A stretch of 64,000 bases of DNA from CAZVWQ01 sp964631275 (GCA_964631275.1 CAZVWQ010000004.1:1-64000), one strand, 5' to 3'; positions 26,918 to 35,673 are shown, counted from the stretch's first letter. Notes: generated from the sequence alone by a model not told the origin. Program-made: numbers and translations.

Positions 26918-27430
26918 GTGACTGATACAGAAATCATAGACAAAATAATCAAAGGAGACAAAGACTCTTTTAGTTTGCTTCTGGATAGATACCAAAGGCA
27001 AATCCTGGCCTACACAGCCAGACTCCTTAACTTTCACCAAGAAGACGCTGAGGACATCACCAGCCAAACCTTTGTGAAGTGCTACATCAACCTAGCTGGT
27101 TATAATCCGAAACTAAAATTCAGCTCTTGGCTGTATCGTATCGCTCACAACGAAGCTGTTAATCTAATCAAAAAAAAGTCCAAACAATTCACAGCTGATC
27201 TAGAAAAAATTGAAGTTGCTGGAGATTTTGATCCTGACAAGCCATCTAGAGAAGATCTAGAAAAAATACTAGCCAAACTAAAACTCGATGATCGAAATAT
27301 CTTAGCCCTTTTTTATCTTGAAGAAAAATCAATCAAAGAAATTGCCGAAATTCTCAAGACTAGTGAAGGTAGCATCAAAACAAGACTAAACCGAGCTAGA
27401 AACAGAGCCAAAGAAATTGTTAAACCTTAA
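26918..27430 (+). CDS. ECF-type RNA polymerase sigma factor
   Basis: This 170-residue protein has the two sigma domains of the extracytoplasmic-function group. Region 2 is FSLLLDRYQRQILAYTARLL followed by DAEDITSQTFVKCYINL and the promoter-melting FSSWLYRIAHNEAVNLIKKK. Region 4 is LDDRNILALFYLEEKSIKEI followed by GSIKTRLNRARNRAKEIV. The start is GTG 26918. A membrane protein gene 100 bp downstream (27534) is a plausible partner that holds the sigma factor at the membrane. Its regulon is unknown. Confidence 0.92.
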   Translation: MTDTEIIDKIIKGDKDSFSLLLDRYQRQILAYTARLLNFHQEDAEDITSQTFVKCYINLAGYNPKLKFSSWLYRIAHNEAVNLIKKKSKQFTADLEKIEVAGDFDPDKPSREDLEKILAKLKLDDRNILALFYLEEKSIKEIAEILKTSEGSIKTRLNRARNRAKEIVKP

Positions 27431-27533
27431 TCAAGCTTTTATATAAAATTAAAACTTATACCTCTTTTATTAGCCGTTTTTAGTAATTATACTCAAAAAT
27501 AGTTTTTAAATTTTTATTGCCAAGCAACTGTCC

Positions 27534-28244
27534 ATGTCCAAAAAACTAAACTCCAAAATCCTAAACCAAATCGAATCTCAAAAAATGAAGCCTCAATCTT
27601 ATTTTTGGCTAAAAAATGCTTTGCTAATTTTGGCTCTAATCACCTTCTCGGCTTTAGCTATTTTTTTATTAGGTAGTTTTTTTGATGATACTCTTGAGAT
27701 CTTGGAATTTAGAAAATATGGTTTGGGTATTTTTTTGATTATTCCTGTCATACTTTTTGAGTTCATGCTAATTAGCTTGCTTCTTGGAATCATAATTTTC
27801 TTTTTGTACCGTAGTACCGATTGGATCTTAGTTAGGCACAAGCTCTGGCTAAGTTTGTTTTTGTTGATTTTTATCGTGGCTGGATCAATAGCTGTGGCTT
27901 TTACTCTAGATCAAGAAGACCTAGTCAAACCTGCTGAAAACTTAGAATCTGCACCCTACAGAAGTAATCGAAAGAAAGAACTTTTTGAAGAGTTAAAGAA
28001 AAAAGATGTATTTGTAGGTAAGGTTACTTTTTTTGATTCTGAGTCAGGTTTTATAATAGTAACTAATAGATTAGAAGAAAGAAAATTCAAGCTGGATTTG
28101 CGAGATAGACCAAGACAAGACATTAAGGTTGGTAATGAGGTTATGGTTAGATTCAAAGAAATCGAGGGAGAGTTCGTAGCAATAGAGATAACCATTAGAC
28201 CAAGATCTAGAGGCTTTCTAAGACCGCTACCTAGGAGAAGGTAG
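27534..28244 (+). CDS. Membrane protein, candidate anti-sigma partner of the ECF sigma factor
   Basis: The N-terminal 25 residues are charged and cytoplasmic (KLNSKILNQIESQKMKPQSY). Three hydrophobic segments follow: about residues 27-50, 65-92 and 102-122. The C-terminal part (residues 140-236) is a soluble beta-rich domain (VFVGKVTFFDSESGFIIV, FKLDLRDRPRQDIKVGNEVM), possibly OB-like, ending in an Arg/Pro-rich tail. No zinc-binding anti-sigma motif is present. The role is inferred from position downstream of the sigma gene, as membrane partners usually follow ECF genes. Confidence 0.55.
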   Translation: MSKKLNSKILNQIESQKMKPQSYFWLKNALLILALITFSALAIFLLGSFFDDTLEILEFRKYGLGIFLIIPVILFEFMLISLLLGIIIFFLYRSTDWILVRHKLWLSLFLLIFIVAGSIAVAFTLDQEDLVKPAENLESAPYRSNRKKELFEELKKKDVFVGKVTFFDSESGFIIVTNRLEERKFKLDLRDRPRQDIKVGNEVMVRFKEIEGEFVAIEITIRPRSRGFLRPLPRRR

Positions 28245-28410
28245 ATTTTCCAAGTATATATAAGCTAGCTTAAGTGGCATAGATTATGCACTTGATAATC
28301 TAGAAATTATACCCACTTACCATCTAAACTAGGATTAGGTTAGTTTATTCTGCATGGCTTAAAAAATATCATTATCTGAGTACAAAGTACTGTGCCTGGC
28401 AATAAACAAA

Positions 28411-28588
28411 GCTTCCGCAGACACTACTATATTTTGTATTTAATACTTAACTAAAGCTACATTTAGTAGTAAAATTCAATTCTTGCGGAAGTCTTGTAAA
28501 CTTGTCCCATAACTCAAATTTACAAAACTTTGGCCTCATAAAATGAATATTAATCAACAGTAAAAATAGGTTTTGAGACATGATTATT
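28411..28588 (+). repeat. Family H (28411-28492) followed by family C (28500-28588)
   Basis: GCTTCCGCAGACACTAC ... TTCTTGCGGAAGTC, then CTTGTCCCATAACTC ... GACATGATTATT. Both appear full length. The family C copy directly precedes an IS630-type transposase remnant. Confidence 0.7.
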
Positions 28589-28599
28589 GATACAAATTT

Positions 28600-28920
28600 T
28601 ATGCTAGCTTACCTAGAAGAAGTTAAGACAGCTTACCCTAATGCCAATACTACTATTACTATTACTATTACATGGTTTTAGATAATATACCTAACAACAA
28701 AGCTTATGAAGTTCAAGATAAAGCTAAGAATTTAATATTAAACTTCATTGCCCACTCCATATTGTTCTAGCCTTAATTTAATTGAAAGATTGTAGAAGTT
28801 TATGAAAAAAAGTTAGTAAAGAATCAATACTACGAAACCTATCGAGACTTCTAGAACACTATTCATCAATTTTTTAAAGATTTAAATTCTAAGTATCAAC
28901 CTGAACTATTGCAAGATTAA
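28600..28920 (+). pseudogene. IS630-family transposase remnant (C-terminal DDE part)
   Basis: Across three frames the sequence reads AYLEEVKTAYPNAN, VLDNIPNNKAYEVQDKA, SLNLIERL, KFMKK, LVKNQYYETYRDF and FFKDLNSKYQPELLQ. This is the familiar end of IS630 transposases (LDN, then NPIERLWKF.KK, YYETF). In-frame stops and several frameshifts, plus an (ACTATT)-rich microsatellite at 28650-28672, show it is dead. IS630/Tc1 elements insert at TA, the dinucleotide found at the ends of the dispersed repeats here. Confidence 0.75.
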
Positions 28921-29031
28921 AAAATATATCTAACTTATCTATACCAAATTGATTTTATGGATAATCTAATTAGAGAGGTTAAGTATAATACCAAGATTTA
29001 GTATGGAATAGCCTATAAGTACAAAGTATAA

Positions 29032-29418
29032 TTATTCTCTGCCATAATCATCCTCATATCGAGTGATATCGTCTTCACCAGTATAATCTCCACACTGAAC
29101 TTCAATTATGATCACCTGTTTGTCTCCATTATTACTTATCCGATGCTTAGCTTTGGCTGGAATATAACAATATTCATTTGGTTTATAGTCTTTAACCCAT
29201 TCAAACTCATCATCTCCGATCCTGACTTCAAAAGTAGCTACACCAGAAACTACCACCCAATGCTCGCTTCTTTGCTTATGGCTTTGTAGGCTTAATCTTT
29301 GCCCAGGTTCAACTATTAATTTTTTGACTTTAAATTTTTCTTCATCCTCCAGGACATAATATTTTCCCCAGGGTCTTTGACCTATTTCTAGATATCTTCG
29401 ATCATTTTTTTGTGGCAT
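29032..29418 (-). CDS. Cupin, mannose-6-phosphate isomerase type II C-terminal family
   Basis: The 128 residues match the stand-alone cupin related to the C-terminus of ManC/type II phosphomannose isomerase. Motifs are RPWGKYYVLE, KVKKLIVEPGQRLSLQSH, RSEHWVVVSGVATFEV, NEYCYIPAKAKHRI and IEVQCGDYTGEDDITR. The His and Glu in QSH, EHW and KHR positions are the likely metal ligands. It probably interconverts mannose-6-phosphate and fructose-6-phosphate or acts on nucleotide sugars. The manC nucleotidyltransferase part is absent nearby. Confidence 0.88.
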   Translation of the reverse strand: MPQKNDRRYLEIGQRPWGKYYVLEDEEKFKVKKLIVEPGQRLSLQSHKQRSEHWVVVSGVATFEVRIGDDEFEWVKDYKPNEYCYIPAKAKHRISNNGDKQVIIIEVQCGDYTGEDDITRYEDDYGRE

Positions 29419-29480
29419 TTTATTTATTTTATATTTAGACTAAAAAAAATTAAAAATTATTTTATATGTTTATTTTATAA

Positions 29481-29689
29481 AAAATTTGGCAGTAGAACTA
29501 AACTTAATTCAATTTTAAAGTTATCTTGTGACTTTTTATACCCTCCCTGTTAAGTCATTATAGTAATTATCCGTTAAGAATTTACCTTAAATAATGAGTT
29601 TGTTTATGAAGAGCTAAATTTAGGGTAATAGTAAACACGGATTGTGTATAATCAAAAATACAAATTTTGAAAGTAAGTTGAGTATATAA
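29481..29689 (-). repeat. Family D repeat interrupted by an inserted family B element (29537-29650)
   Basis: Family D starts near 29481 (AAATTTGGCAGTAGAAC ... TTGTGACTTTT) and resumes at 29651 (ATCAAAAATACAAATTTTG ... TTGAGTATA). Between them lies a complete family B element (TATACCCTCCCTG ... GGATTGTGTATA). The junctions carry TA on both sides. Confidence 0.75.
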
Positions 29690-30083
29690 CTAAGCTATGA
29701 GGATTTAGACATTCTAAGTATTCTAAATTTTCTTATAAAACAATCTAAAATTTAATAACTTGTAAAAGTTCAGTGTAGAATTGTTATATGTACTTAAATA
29801 AAATACTCTATCCTCTGTTTATTTTATATATAACCACTACTTTAACTACTACTTTTGCTTTTTTAAAAAATAACTATCCTAAAAAAGATTTTAAGGTTAG
29901 ACTAGTATTTTTTTTATATCAAGTTTAACATTTTTATTCCTAAAAATCTAATAAATAGAATTAAAAGTAAAACACCCGTCTAAATCTGCAATTTTATACT
30001 AAAAATAAACAAAAAATTAAGTTTTTTACAAAGTAGTGAGGTAAGTTTAGTATTATTAATACTGAGCTTAGATCAATTTTTTC
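29690..30083. other. Intergenic before tRNA-Ser
   Basis: AT-rich, with a fragment resembling the ACTTGTAAAAGTTCAGTGTAG debris also seen near 7420 and 52560. No gene is seen. The following gap 30171-30487 also shows nothing. Confidence 0.3.
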
Positions 30084-30170
30084 TGGCGGAAGTGGAGGGA
30101 TTCGAACCCTCGAGGGCTTTCGCCCGTCGGTTTTCAAGACCGATGCCATAGGCCGCTAGGCGACACTTCC
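30084..30170 (-). tRNA. tRNA-Ser (anticodon UGA)
   Basis: On the minus strand the acceptor GGAAGTG pairs with CACTTCC, and the anticodon arm TCGGT-CTTGAAA-ACCGA gives TGA. A long variable arm (GGGCGAAAGCCC) is typical of class II tRNA-Ser. The T loop is TTCGAAT and CCA is encoded. Confidence 0.92.
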
Positions 30171-30487
30171 GAGTGAAGCTAGGGCTTTTTTTGATCTTCT
30201 GTCAAGATACCGAATTTAGCTTTAGGTGTAATTATTTTTTAGTTATTAAACAACATTTAACCAAACTCAAAAATAGGTTTTTTAAAAAAAGATTTTGTTT
30301 ATTAAATTTTTTGATAAGTATATATGTACTTTTAGTTTAATTGTGTTTAAGACTTGATTAATACCCTAAGTCTACCTAAGACTAGACTAGTATTTACCTT
30401 ATTAATGAGCTTTATTTGCCAAACTAAAAAAACTTTGATTTAGTTAATAGAGCTGTAAAATAATAACTAAAATAAACCAAAATCCTA

Positions 30488-30964
30488 ATGATCAAAGACA
30501 AAATTATCAACGAAATTATCAAATACCTTCCTTTAACCTTAAACATTTACTTAGACCTAACCTTCACGCTGTTGGGGCAGGAGTCAGAGTACTTCGAAGG
30601 TGGAGACATGAGAGAAGGAAACCCTATAGCCTACATAATACTTAACATTCCTAACCTAAATGGGACTATTGTTTGGCAATACTTTGCAGTTAGCATATAC
30701 TTTGCTATTTTAGTTGTGATTATCAACTACCTCAAGAAATGGGATAGAATTGCTAGGTTAACTTATTTCTTATTTTGGATTGGCCACTTAGCTGGCTTAA
30801 CTGGCTGGTGGTTTGTAATAGTAGGCCGAAAATTACTTGGAGATTTAGCTGAAAATAGAACAATTTGGTTTATTGCCTCAATTTCTTTAGTTAGTGTTTT
30901 GGCTATTGTACTTTTTGTTTGCTATGAAAAACTAAGACCAAAAGAGGTAAGTATGAAAAACTAA
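30488..30964 (+). CDS. Hypothetical membrane protein, 158 aa
   Basis: Hydrophobic helices lie at about residues 12-28, 60-82, 90-112 and 123-145. The segment LTLNIYLDLTFTLLGQESEY followed by MREGNPIAYIIL has a D..T.....G...E.NP pattern seen in some small uncharacterised membrane proteins (DUF5658-like), but I would not assign it. GWWFVIVGRKLLGDL is a Trp-rich loop. It stands alone. Confidence 0.6.
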   Translation: MIKDKIINEIIKYLPLTLNIYLDLTFTLLGQESEYFEGGDMREGNPIAYIILNIPNLNGTIVWQYFAVSIYFAILVVIINYLKKWDRIARLTYFLFWIGHLAGLTGWWFVIVGRKLLGDLAENRTIWFIASISLVSVLAIVLFVCYEKLRPKEVSMKN

Positions 30965-31059
30965 GATAAACTTAGGAATAGTTAAGGTAGGAAATAACTA
31001 AGAGTAGTTTTGTATGCTGAAATGTATTGACATTCTAAGAAAATTTAGTTATAATTAAT

Positions 31060-31101
31060 TTATAATAAACAAAGTTAGTTTTATAATAAACAAAGTTAGT
31101 T
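31060..31101 (+). repeat. 21-bp perfect tandem duplication abutting a start codon
   Basis: TTATAATAAACAAAGTTAGTT occurs twice in a row (31060-31080 and 31081-31101), directly before the ATG of the 55-residue gene. Each unit contains a TATAAT-like hexamer. (Unit is 21 bp: TTATAATAAAC + AAAGTTAGTT.). Confidence 0.8.
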
Positions 31102-31269
31102 ATGATTCCGAGGGAAATAAGAAAAAATAAAGGCAAGATTCTTTTTCTAGCGCTTTTTTTAATTGCTATGATATTTCTAGGAGTAACAATTGTGTTAAAT
31201 AATAATGGTGCTTGGCAAGCTTTTAGAGAGAATATTATAGGGGAAATAGAACCAAACGGAGAAATATAA
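31102..31269 (+). CDS. Small membrane protein, 55 aa
   Basis: ATG 31102 to TAA 31267-31269. A basic N-terminus (MIPREIRKNKGK) precedes one membrane helix (ILFLALFLIAMIFLGVTIVL) and a short polar tail ending in EPNGEI. The positive-inside rule puts the N-terminus in the cytoplasm. No family is recognised. It is convergent with the 34-residue gene on the other strand, with a hairpin between them. Confidence 0.5.
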   Translation: MIPREIRKNKGKILFLALFLIAMIFLGVTIVLNNNGAWQAFRENIIGEIEPNGEI

Positions 31270-31278
31270 AAACAAAAA

Positions 31279-31299
31279 AGCCCTCGAATCGAAAGGGCT
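31279..31299 (-). terminator. Rho-independent terminator
   Basis: AGCCCT/AGGGCT stem with a 9-nt spacer. On the minus strand it is followed by T6-G-T5, so it ends the transcript of the 34-residue gene at 31324-31428. Confidence 0.75.
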
Positions 31300-31323
31300 A
31301 TAACATTTCTTTAAGCGAAGATT

Positions 31324-31428
31324 TTATTTAGCTAACTTCTTAACAGCAAATAAAGCAGATAAAGTTAAGAATGCTAAAAGACTAGCAATTAGAGTTAAGT
31401 TTTCAGAGTATGCAAGAGCTAAAGGCAT
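31324..31428 (-). CDS. Small single-helix membrane peptide, 34 aa
   Basis: ATG 31428 to TAA 31324-31326. The peptide is mostly one hydrophobic helix (ENLTLIASLLAFLTLSALF) ending in a basic tail (AVKKLAK). A consensus-type promoter (TTGACA-17-TATTCA, 31521-31549) and a strong terminator frame it as its own short transcription unit. That supports a real, perhaps highly expressed, gene. A conserved small membrane peptide or a toxin are both possible. Function unknown. Confidence 0.55.
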   Translation of the reverse strand: MPLALAYSENLTLIASLLAFLTLSALFAVKKLAK

Positions 31429-31475
31429 AATATAAAAATATTTAGGGTTTGAAAAATAAGATTGTTCTCTCCATT

Positions 31476-31549
31476 TTCTGAATACGAAAAAACGTATTAG
31501 ATGTAAGAGACAGTTATATTTGAATAAAATATTTCTATACTTTTGTCAA
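31476..31549 (-). promoter_or_regulatory. Promoter and leader hairpin of the 34-aa membrane peptide gene
   Basis: -35 TTGACA (31544-31549), 17-bp spacer, -10 TATTCA (31521-31526). In the leader, AATACG-TTTTTT-CGTATT (31476-31495) forms a perfect 6-bp hairpin. Confidence 0.5.
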
Positions 31550-31869
31550 GTTTTTGGTACATTTTTTTGTTGTATTTTTAGTACATTCCTTTGTACTGCA
31601 TAGTACTGCATATTTTGTAGTTTTTATTGATTAAATAAGTATTTTTGGTAACTTAAAGGAGAGGGCTAGGTTTATTATTTTTGTTAACCAATAGAGATTT
31701 TTTGATCTAAATGTTCTTTAAGTATATTTTTGGTCAAAAAGTTTGTTAAAAAGTTTTTTGGTTTATTTTTTTGAACAACAAGATAAGTTTATTTATGAGT
31801 CTAAATAATATCAAACATTACCAAGATTTGACGAAAATAAAAAAGGTGGCTATTTTTAATCTACTAAAT

Positions 31870-31985
31870 CTAGCGGTGGTCCTTTAGCGATTTGCTATAA
31901 TTTTTTTAGACCTAGCTCAGCTTAAAATACCAAAAAGGTCGAAGATGTCTTCTGAGTTGAGTTAGACTAACCAAGCCAACCTGCA
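31870..31985. ncRNA. Possible structured RNA, strand uncertain
   Basis: In an AT-rich desert this 115-bp block has clearly higher GC and several short inverted repeats: GAAGATGTCTTC, GTTAGACTAAC and flanking TTGAGT...ACCAA. It matches no tRNA, SRP, RNase P or tmRNA signature that I can recognise. It may be a small RNA or a relic of a repeat. Confidence 0.2.
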
Positions 31986-32928
31986 GTGCGATAATTATAC
32001 TCAAGTTAATTAAAATTAAGATTTTTTAATTTTCAAATTTTACACACCTCAATACTCACATTATTTTCTTTAGCCTAATTTTATCTACTTTTTAGCTTAG
32101 ACTCTTTGGGCTAATAAATCAATAAAAAATATAATTATACTGAGGGCAGTGTTTTTTGTATTAGGCTTCTTACATTGCATGCTTTAAGTATTGGTCTTAT
32201 CTCAAAATAAGTTAAAAATAACTAGTTTCTCTTTTTAAATAGATAAAAATTTATATTTTAGTTGAATTAGTAGTTTATTGTTTATCAAATAAAAGATAGA
32301 TAAACTATTTTCTAAATCTTTCTAAATTAATATACTAGTTACTAAGTTACACAAAAAATTTACTTTATATAGCTATATTTAACGGGTTATTACTAGCCTA
32401 CCTAAGCTTAGCTCTTCATTAAAAACAAATCTTTTGTTTAAACTAAATTAATTAATTAATAGCTAATTCTGTAACTATTAGTAAAAAGGATATAAAGAAT
32501 AAAACAAATTTTTTCTAATTACTAAAGCAAGATTAGCCCTTCCTTGTTACTCAAAAATAACCTATTTTTCGTCTATTTATAAATAAATATTTTTGAAAGG
32601 TTTTTAAACAAGACTATAATTTTAGCTAATTATAATACTGTTTAAGTTTAAGGATTACCTAAACTACATTTTATAGTTTAGTTTAATTTATTAATGTTTT
32701 AGTTTATTTTATAGAAGTCTGTTAAAATAGGCTGATTCTACACTAAATTTTGACAAATTATTAGCTATCGAGACTTTGTTAAAACAATTTTAGATATGCA
32801 AAATGCCTAAGTTACACCTAAATTAGTTATAAGTACCAAAATCTTTTTCTGAATTTTACTAAAATTTATTTTATGAGTTTGAAATTTTGTAAATTTAAGC
32901 TATAAAACAAGATTATTATACAAAATCT

Positions 32929-33044
32929 TATACCCCTTCCACTATCTTTGCGGTAATTACCCGTTAGAATTATGCTTATAATAAAAGAATTTATTTGCTT
33001 ATAAAGAGCCAAATCTAGGGTAATAGTAAACGGATTGGGTAAAA
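32929..33044 (+). repeat. Family B dispersed repeat
   Basis: TATACCCCTTCCACTATC ... AGGGTAATAGTAAACGG, then ATTGGGTA. Full length, 85 bp upstream of the rpoD-tsaE gene. Confidence 0.75.
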
Positions 33045-33130
33045 TATTACTAGACTGACCTGAACTTTAGCTAAATTATATACTAAAACTTATACTAAAA
33101 CTTTAAATTTTAAATTAACATAACCCCTCT

Positions 33131-35368
33131 GTGTCAAGAAAATCTATTGCTGCCATCCTAAAAGACAAACAAACTGACGATGACAAAGAAAAGAAAAAAA
33201 CCAAAAAATCCTCGGCTGATCGTAAAAGATTAACGATTGGTTCGGCTAAAGTTTCCAAAGCTAAGATTCCTAAGATAACTAAGATCTTCAAGAGGAACTC
33301 TAGTCCTGAAGAAATCGAAAAAAGGAAAAAAAAGGCTACTGAAGATTTAGAGAAAGCTAATAAAAAAATTACAAAAAAAGGAAAAAAAAGTAGAGGAAAA
33401 GATTTTTTGGATGATGATTATGTAGAAACTAAGCCAGAGAAGGCTAAAGAACTCGTAACCCGAAAAGGTATCCTGGGCCTGAATTTGATATCTACGTCAG
33501 AGATGAATCGAGAATTAGCTCTCCAAGATGATAGTATCGAACAGAGAGGTACTCGTCGTTATCGTGTGACTGACGATGGTGTAAAAATAAAAATGAAAAA
33601 AGTCAGTAAAAAAAGAACAAGTAAAAATAAAAGCAAAAAACTAAAGAAATTTATTGACAGTGAGGGGGAGTTGTATAGTGCTTTCCAAGCTCAGACTTTG
33701 AGTATGAAGACTAAAATCGTAGAGGCTATTAAGCAAGGAGTGCAAAGAGGTTTTATTACCGAGGACGAGCTTTTGTACTTGATACCTAGACCAGAAAAAG
33801 ACCTCGAACTTTTAGAGGATATTTTTGCTTTAGCTGAAGATTCTGGAGCCCCAGTTAGTTTTGAGAATACCTTGGACAACCTGTGGAGCGAGTTTGATGA
33901 GCAAGTTGAAGCAGAAGAAAGAGAATTAGCTCAAAAATTATCTGGAAACTTAGCTGGAGATATTGGAGGTAAAAACCTTAGCGATGATGCAGTTCAGAAT
34001 TATATTAGAGATATTTCTAGATACCCACTACTAAACAAAGAGCAAGAAGTAGAATTAGCTAAAAGAATTGAACAAGGAGATCAAGCTGGTAAGAGAGAAC
34101 TTAATAATGCTAACTTAAGACTCGTAGTTCACGCAGCTAAAAAATACATGGGTCGTAATTTAGCTTTTTTGGATTTGATCCAAGAAGGAAATATCGGGCT
34201 TCTTAGAGCAGTAGAAAAATTCGACTGGAGAAGAGGGTATAAATTTTCAACTTATGCTAGCTATTGGATTGAGCAAAGTATTCGTAGAGCTTTAGCTGAC
34301 CAGAGTAGGCCAGTTAGATTGCCAGTTCATGTAGAAGAAAAACTTAATAGATTCCGTAGAGAAAAAAGAGGCATGATTGACGAATTGGGTAGAGAGCCTA
34401 CAGATGATGAATTAGCTGAAAAATTAGAAATAGACTTGGATACTGTTTATTATTTTAAACGTATCGCTCAAGATACTGTTTCTATTGATACTATGATCGG
34501 ACATAGTGAAGATAGCGATACTCAGATGGTAGAAATGATTGAAGATGACAACACTAGCCAACCAATTGATGTAGCCTCTAATCGGATTTTAAGATCTCAT
34601 GTCATTAAGATAATTAATGAATGCCTAGAACCAAGAGAGAAAAAAGTGATTTTACTTAGATTTGGACTTGATGGAACCGGAATTGCTCACACCTTAGAAG
34701 AGATTGGAGAAGTATTTCATGTAACTAGAGAAAGAGTCAGGCAGATCGAGGAAGTCGCTCTAAACAAAGTCAGGGAACATCCTGACAGCTACAAACTAGT
34801 TGATTTCTTAGAAGGTATTAATCCGCAGACTTTGTCGCCAACCACTGAGGAAGACGAAATGGCTAAGATGAGAGAGATTCCATATAATAAAAAGATCAGC
34901 TCTGAAAGAGTAGTGCAAATGGTTTATAATCAAATTTTGAATAATGATTGCTCTTTATTCTTTTTACGTGGAGAAATGGGAACAGGTAAAACTACTCTAG
35001 TTCAACAAATTGGTAAAAAAATTGATCTAGAAACCGAACCAACCTCTCCAACTTTTTCTTTACTCCAAAAATATACAATCAAAGATTCTAGTATAATCAA
35101 AAAAGCTAATAATTTTGAGAGGGTTGCTCATCTTGACTTGCATAGGCTAAAGTCAGCTAAAAACCTAAAAGAAGAAGATAAAAATTGGATCGAAGAAGAA
35201 TTAATTGAAACTTCTAGTATAATCTTTGTAGAGTGGCCAGATAAGCTACTTAGAGACAAGCCATTTATGCAATTTTTGGGTAGGCATAGTCTTTTGATTG
35301 ATTGTAAAATTGGTAAAAAGAAAGATTGGTATTACAGAATAAAAAAAGTAGAGCTAGATAAAATCTAA
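33131..35368 (+). CDS. rpoD: Primary sigma factor (RpoD) fused to TsaE
   Basis: Residues 1-185 are a Lys-rich disordered head. Residues 190-250 resemble region 1.1 (KQGVQRGFITEDELLYLIP). The sigma core follows: region 1.2 (DDAVQNYIRDISRYPLL), region 2 (NLRLVVHAAKKYMGRN, FSTYASYWIEQSIRRALAD), region 3 (RLPVHVEEKLNRFRREK) and region 4 (LEEIGEVFHVTRERVRQIEE, about residues 521-548). From about residue 585 a complete TsaE P-loop ATPase begins: GEMGTGKTT (614-622), PTSPTFSLLQKY, AHLDLHRLKSAKNL and IIFVEWPDKL. TsaE helps make tRNA t6A37. There is no stop or frameshift between the parts. The start is GTG 33131. Confidence 0.9.
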   Translation: MSRKSIAAILKDKQTDDDKEKKKTKKSSADRKRLTIGSAKVSKAKIPKITKIFKRNSSPEEIEKRKKKATEDLEKANKKITKKGKKSRGKDFLDDDYVETKPEKAKELVTRKGILGLNLISTSEMNRELALQDDSIEQRGTRRYRVTDDGVKIKMKKVSKKRTSKNKSKKLKKFIDSEGELYSAFQAQTLSMKTKIVEAIKQGVQRGFITEDELLYLIPRPEKDLELLEDIFALAEDSGAPVSFENTLDNLWSEFDEQVEAEERELAQKLSGNLAGDIGGKNLSDDAVQNYIRDISRYPLLNKEQEVELAKRIEQGDQAGKRELNNANLRLVVHAAKKYMGRNLAFLDLIQEGNIGLLRAVEKFDWRRGYKFSTYASYWIEQSIRRALADQSRPVRLPVHVEEKLNRFRREKRGMIDELGREPTDDELAEKLEIDLDTVYYFKRIAQDTVSIDTMIGHSEDSDTQMVEMIEDDNTSQPIDVASNRILRSHVIKIINECLEPREKKVILLRFGLDGTGIAHTLEEIGEVFHVTRERVRQIEEVALNKVREHPDSYKLVDFLEGINPQTLSPTTEEDEMAKMREIPYNKKISSERVVQMVYNQILNNDCSLFFLRGEMGTGKTTLVQQIGKKIDLETEPTSPTFSLLQKYTIKDSSIIKKANNFERVAHLDLHRLKSAKNLKEEDKNWIEEELIETSSIIFVEWPDKLLRDKPFMQFLGRHSLLIDCKIGKKKDWYYRIKKVELDKI

Positions 35369-35471
35369 ATTTTGTTTTTAAATATTTACCTTAAGTAAGA
35401 GACTAGTCTTACCTCAAAATAAGCTCAAAATAAGTAGTTTCTTCCTTGAAATAAACAAAAATTAATTATTT

Positions 35472-35673
35472 TATACCCTTTGAGCTAATCGTTATGGTAA
35501 TTACTGTTAAGAATTTATCTTAAATTAAGATTTATTTGCTTATAAAAGCTAAATTTAGGGTAATAATAATCATGTCTCAAAACCTATTTTACTACTGGTT
35601 AATCCCTTTTTATAGGATCATAAGTTTTGTAAATTTGAGTTATGGGATAAGACTAATAAACGGATTGGCTATA
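35472..35673. repeat. Family B element split by an inserted family C element (35565-35658)
   Basis: Family B left part TATACCCTTTGAGCTAATCG ... TTTAGGGTAATA, then a complete family C (AATCATGTCTCAAAACC ... GGATAAGACTAAT), then the family B right end AAACGGATTGGCTATA. A clear nested insertion. The preceding 35369-35471 holds a family I-like fragment. Confidence 0.8.

Larger units (their letters stand above)
31550..33130. other. 1.6-kb non-coding stretch: GTAC repeats, possible structured RNA, repeats
   Basis: 31593-31616 has two tandem copies of TAGTACTGCA-type sequence. 31860-31990 is less AT-rich and contains self-complementary pieces (see separate entry). 32530-32625 is a family I repeat. 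32840-32910 resembles a family C end. 32929-33044 is a complete family B element. No protein gene is seen. Confidence 0.45.
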
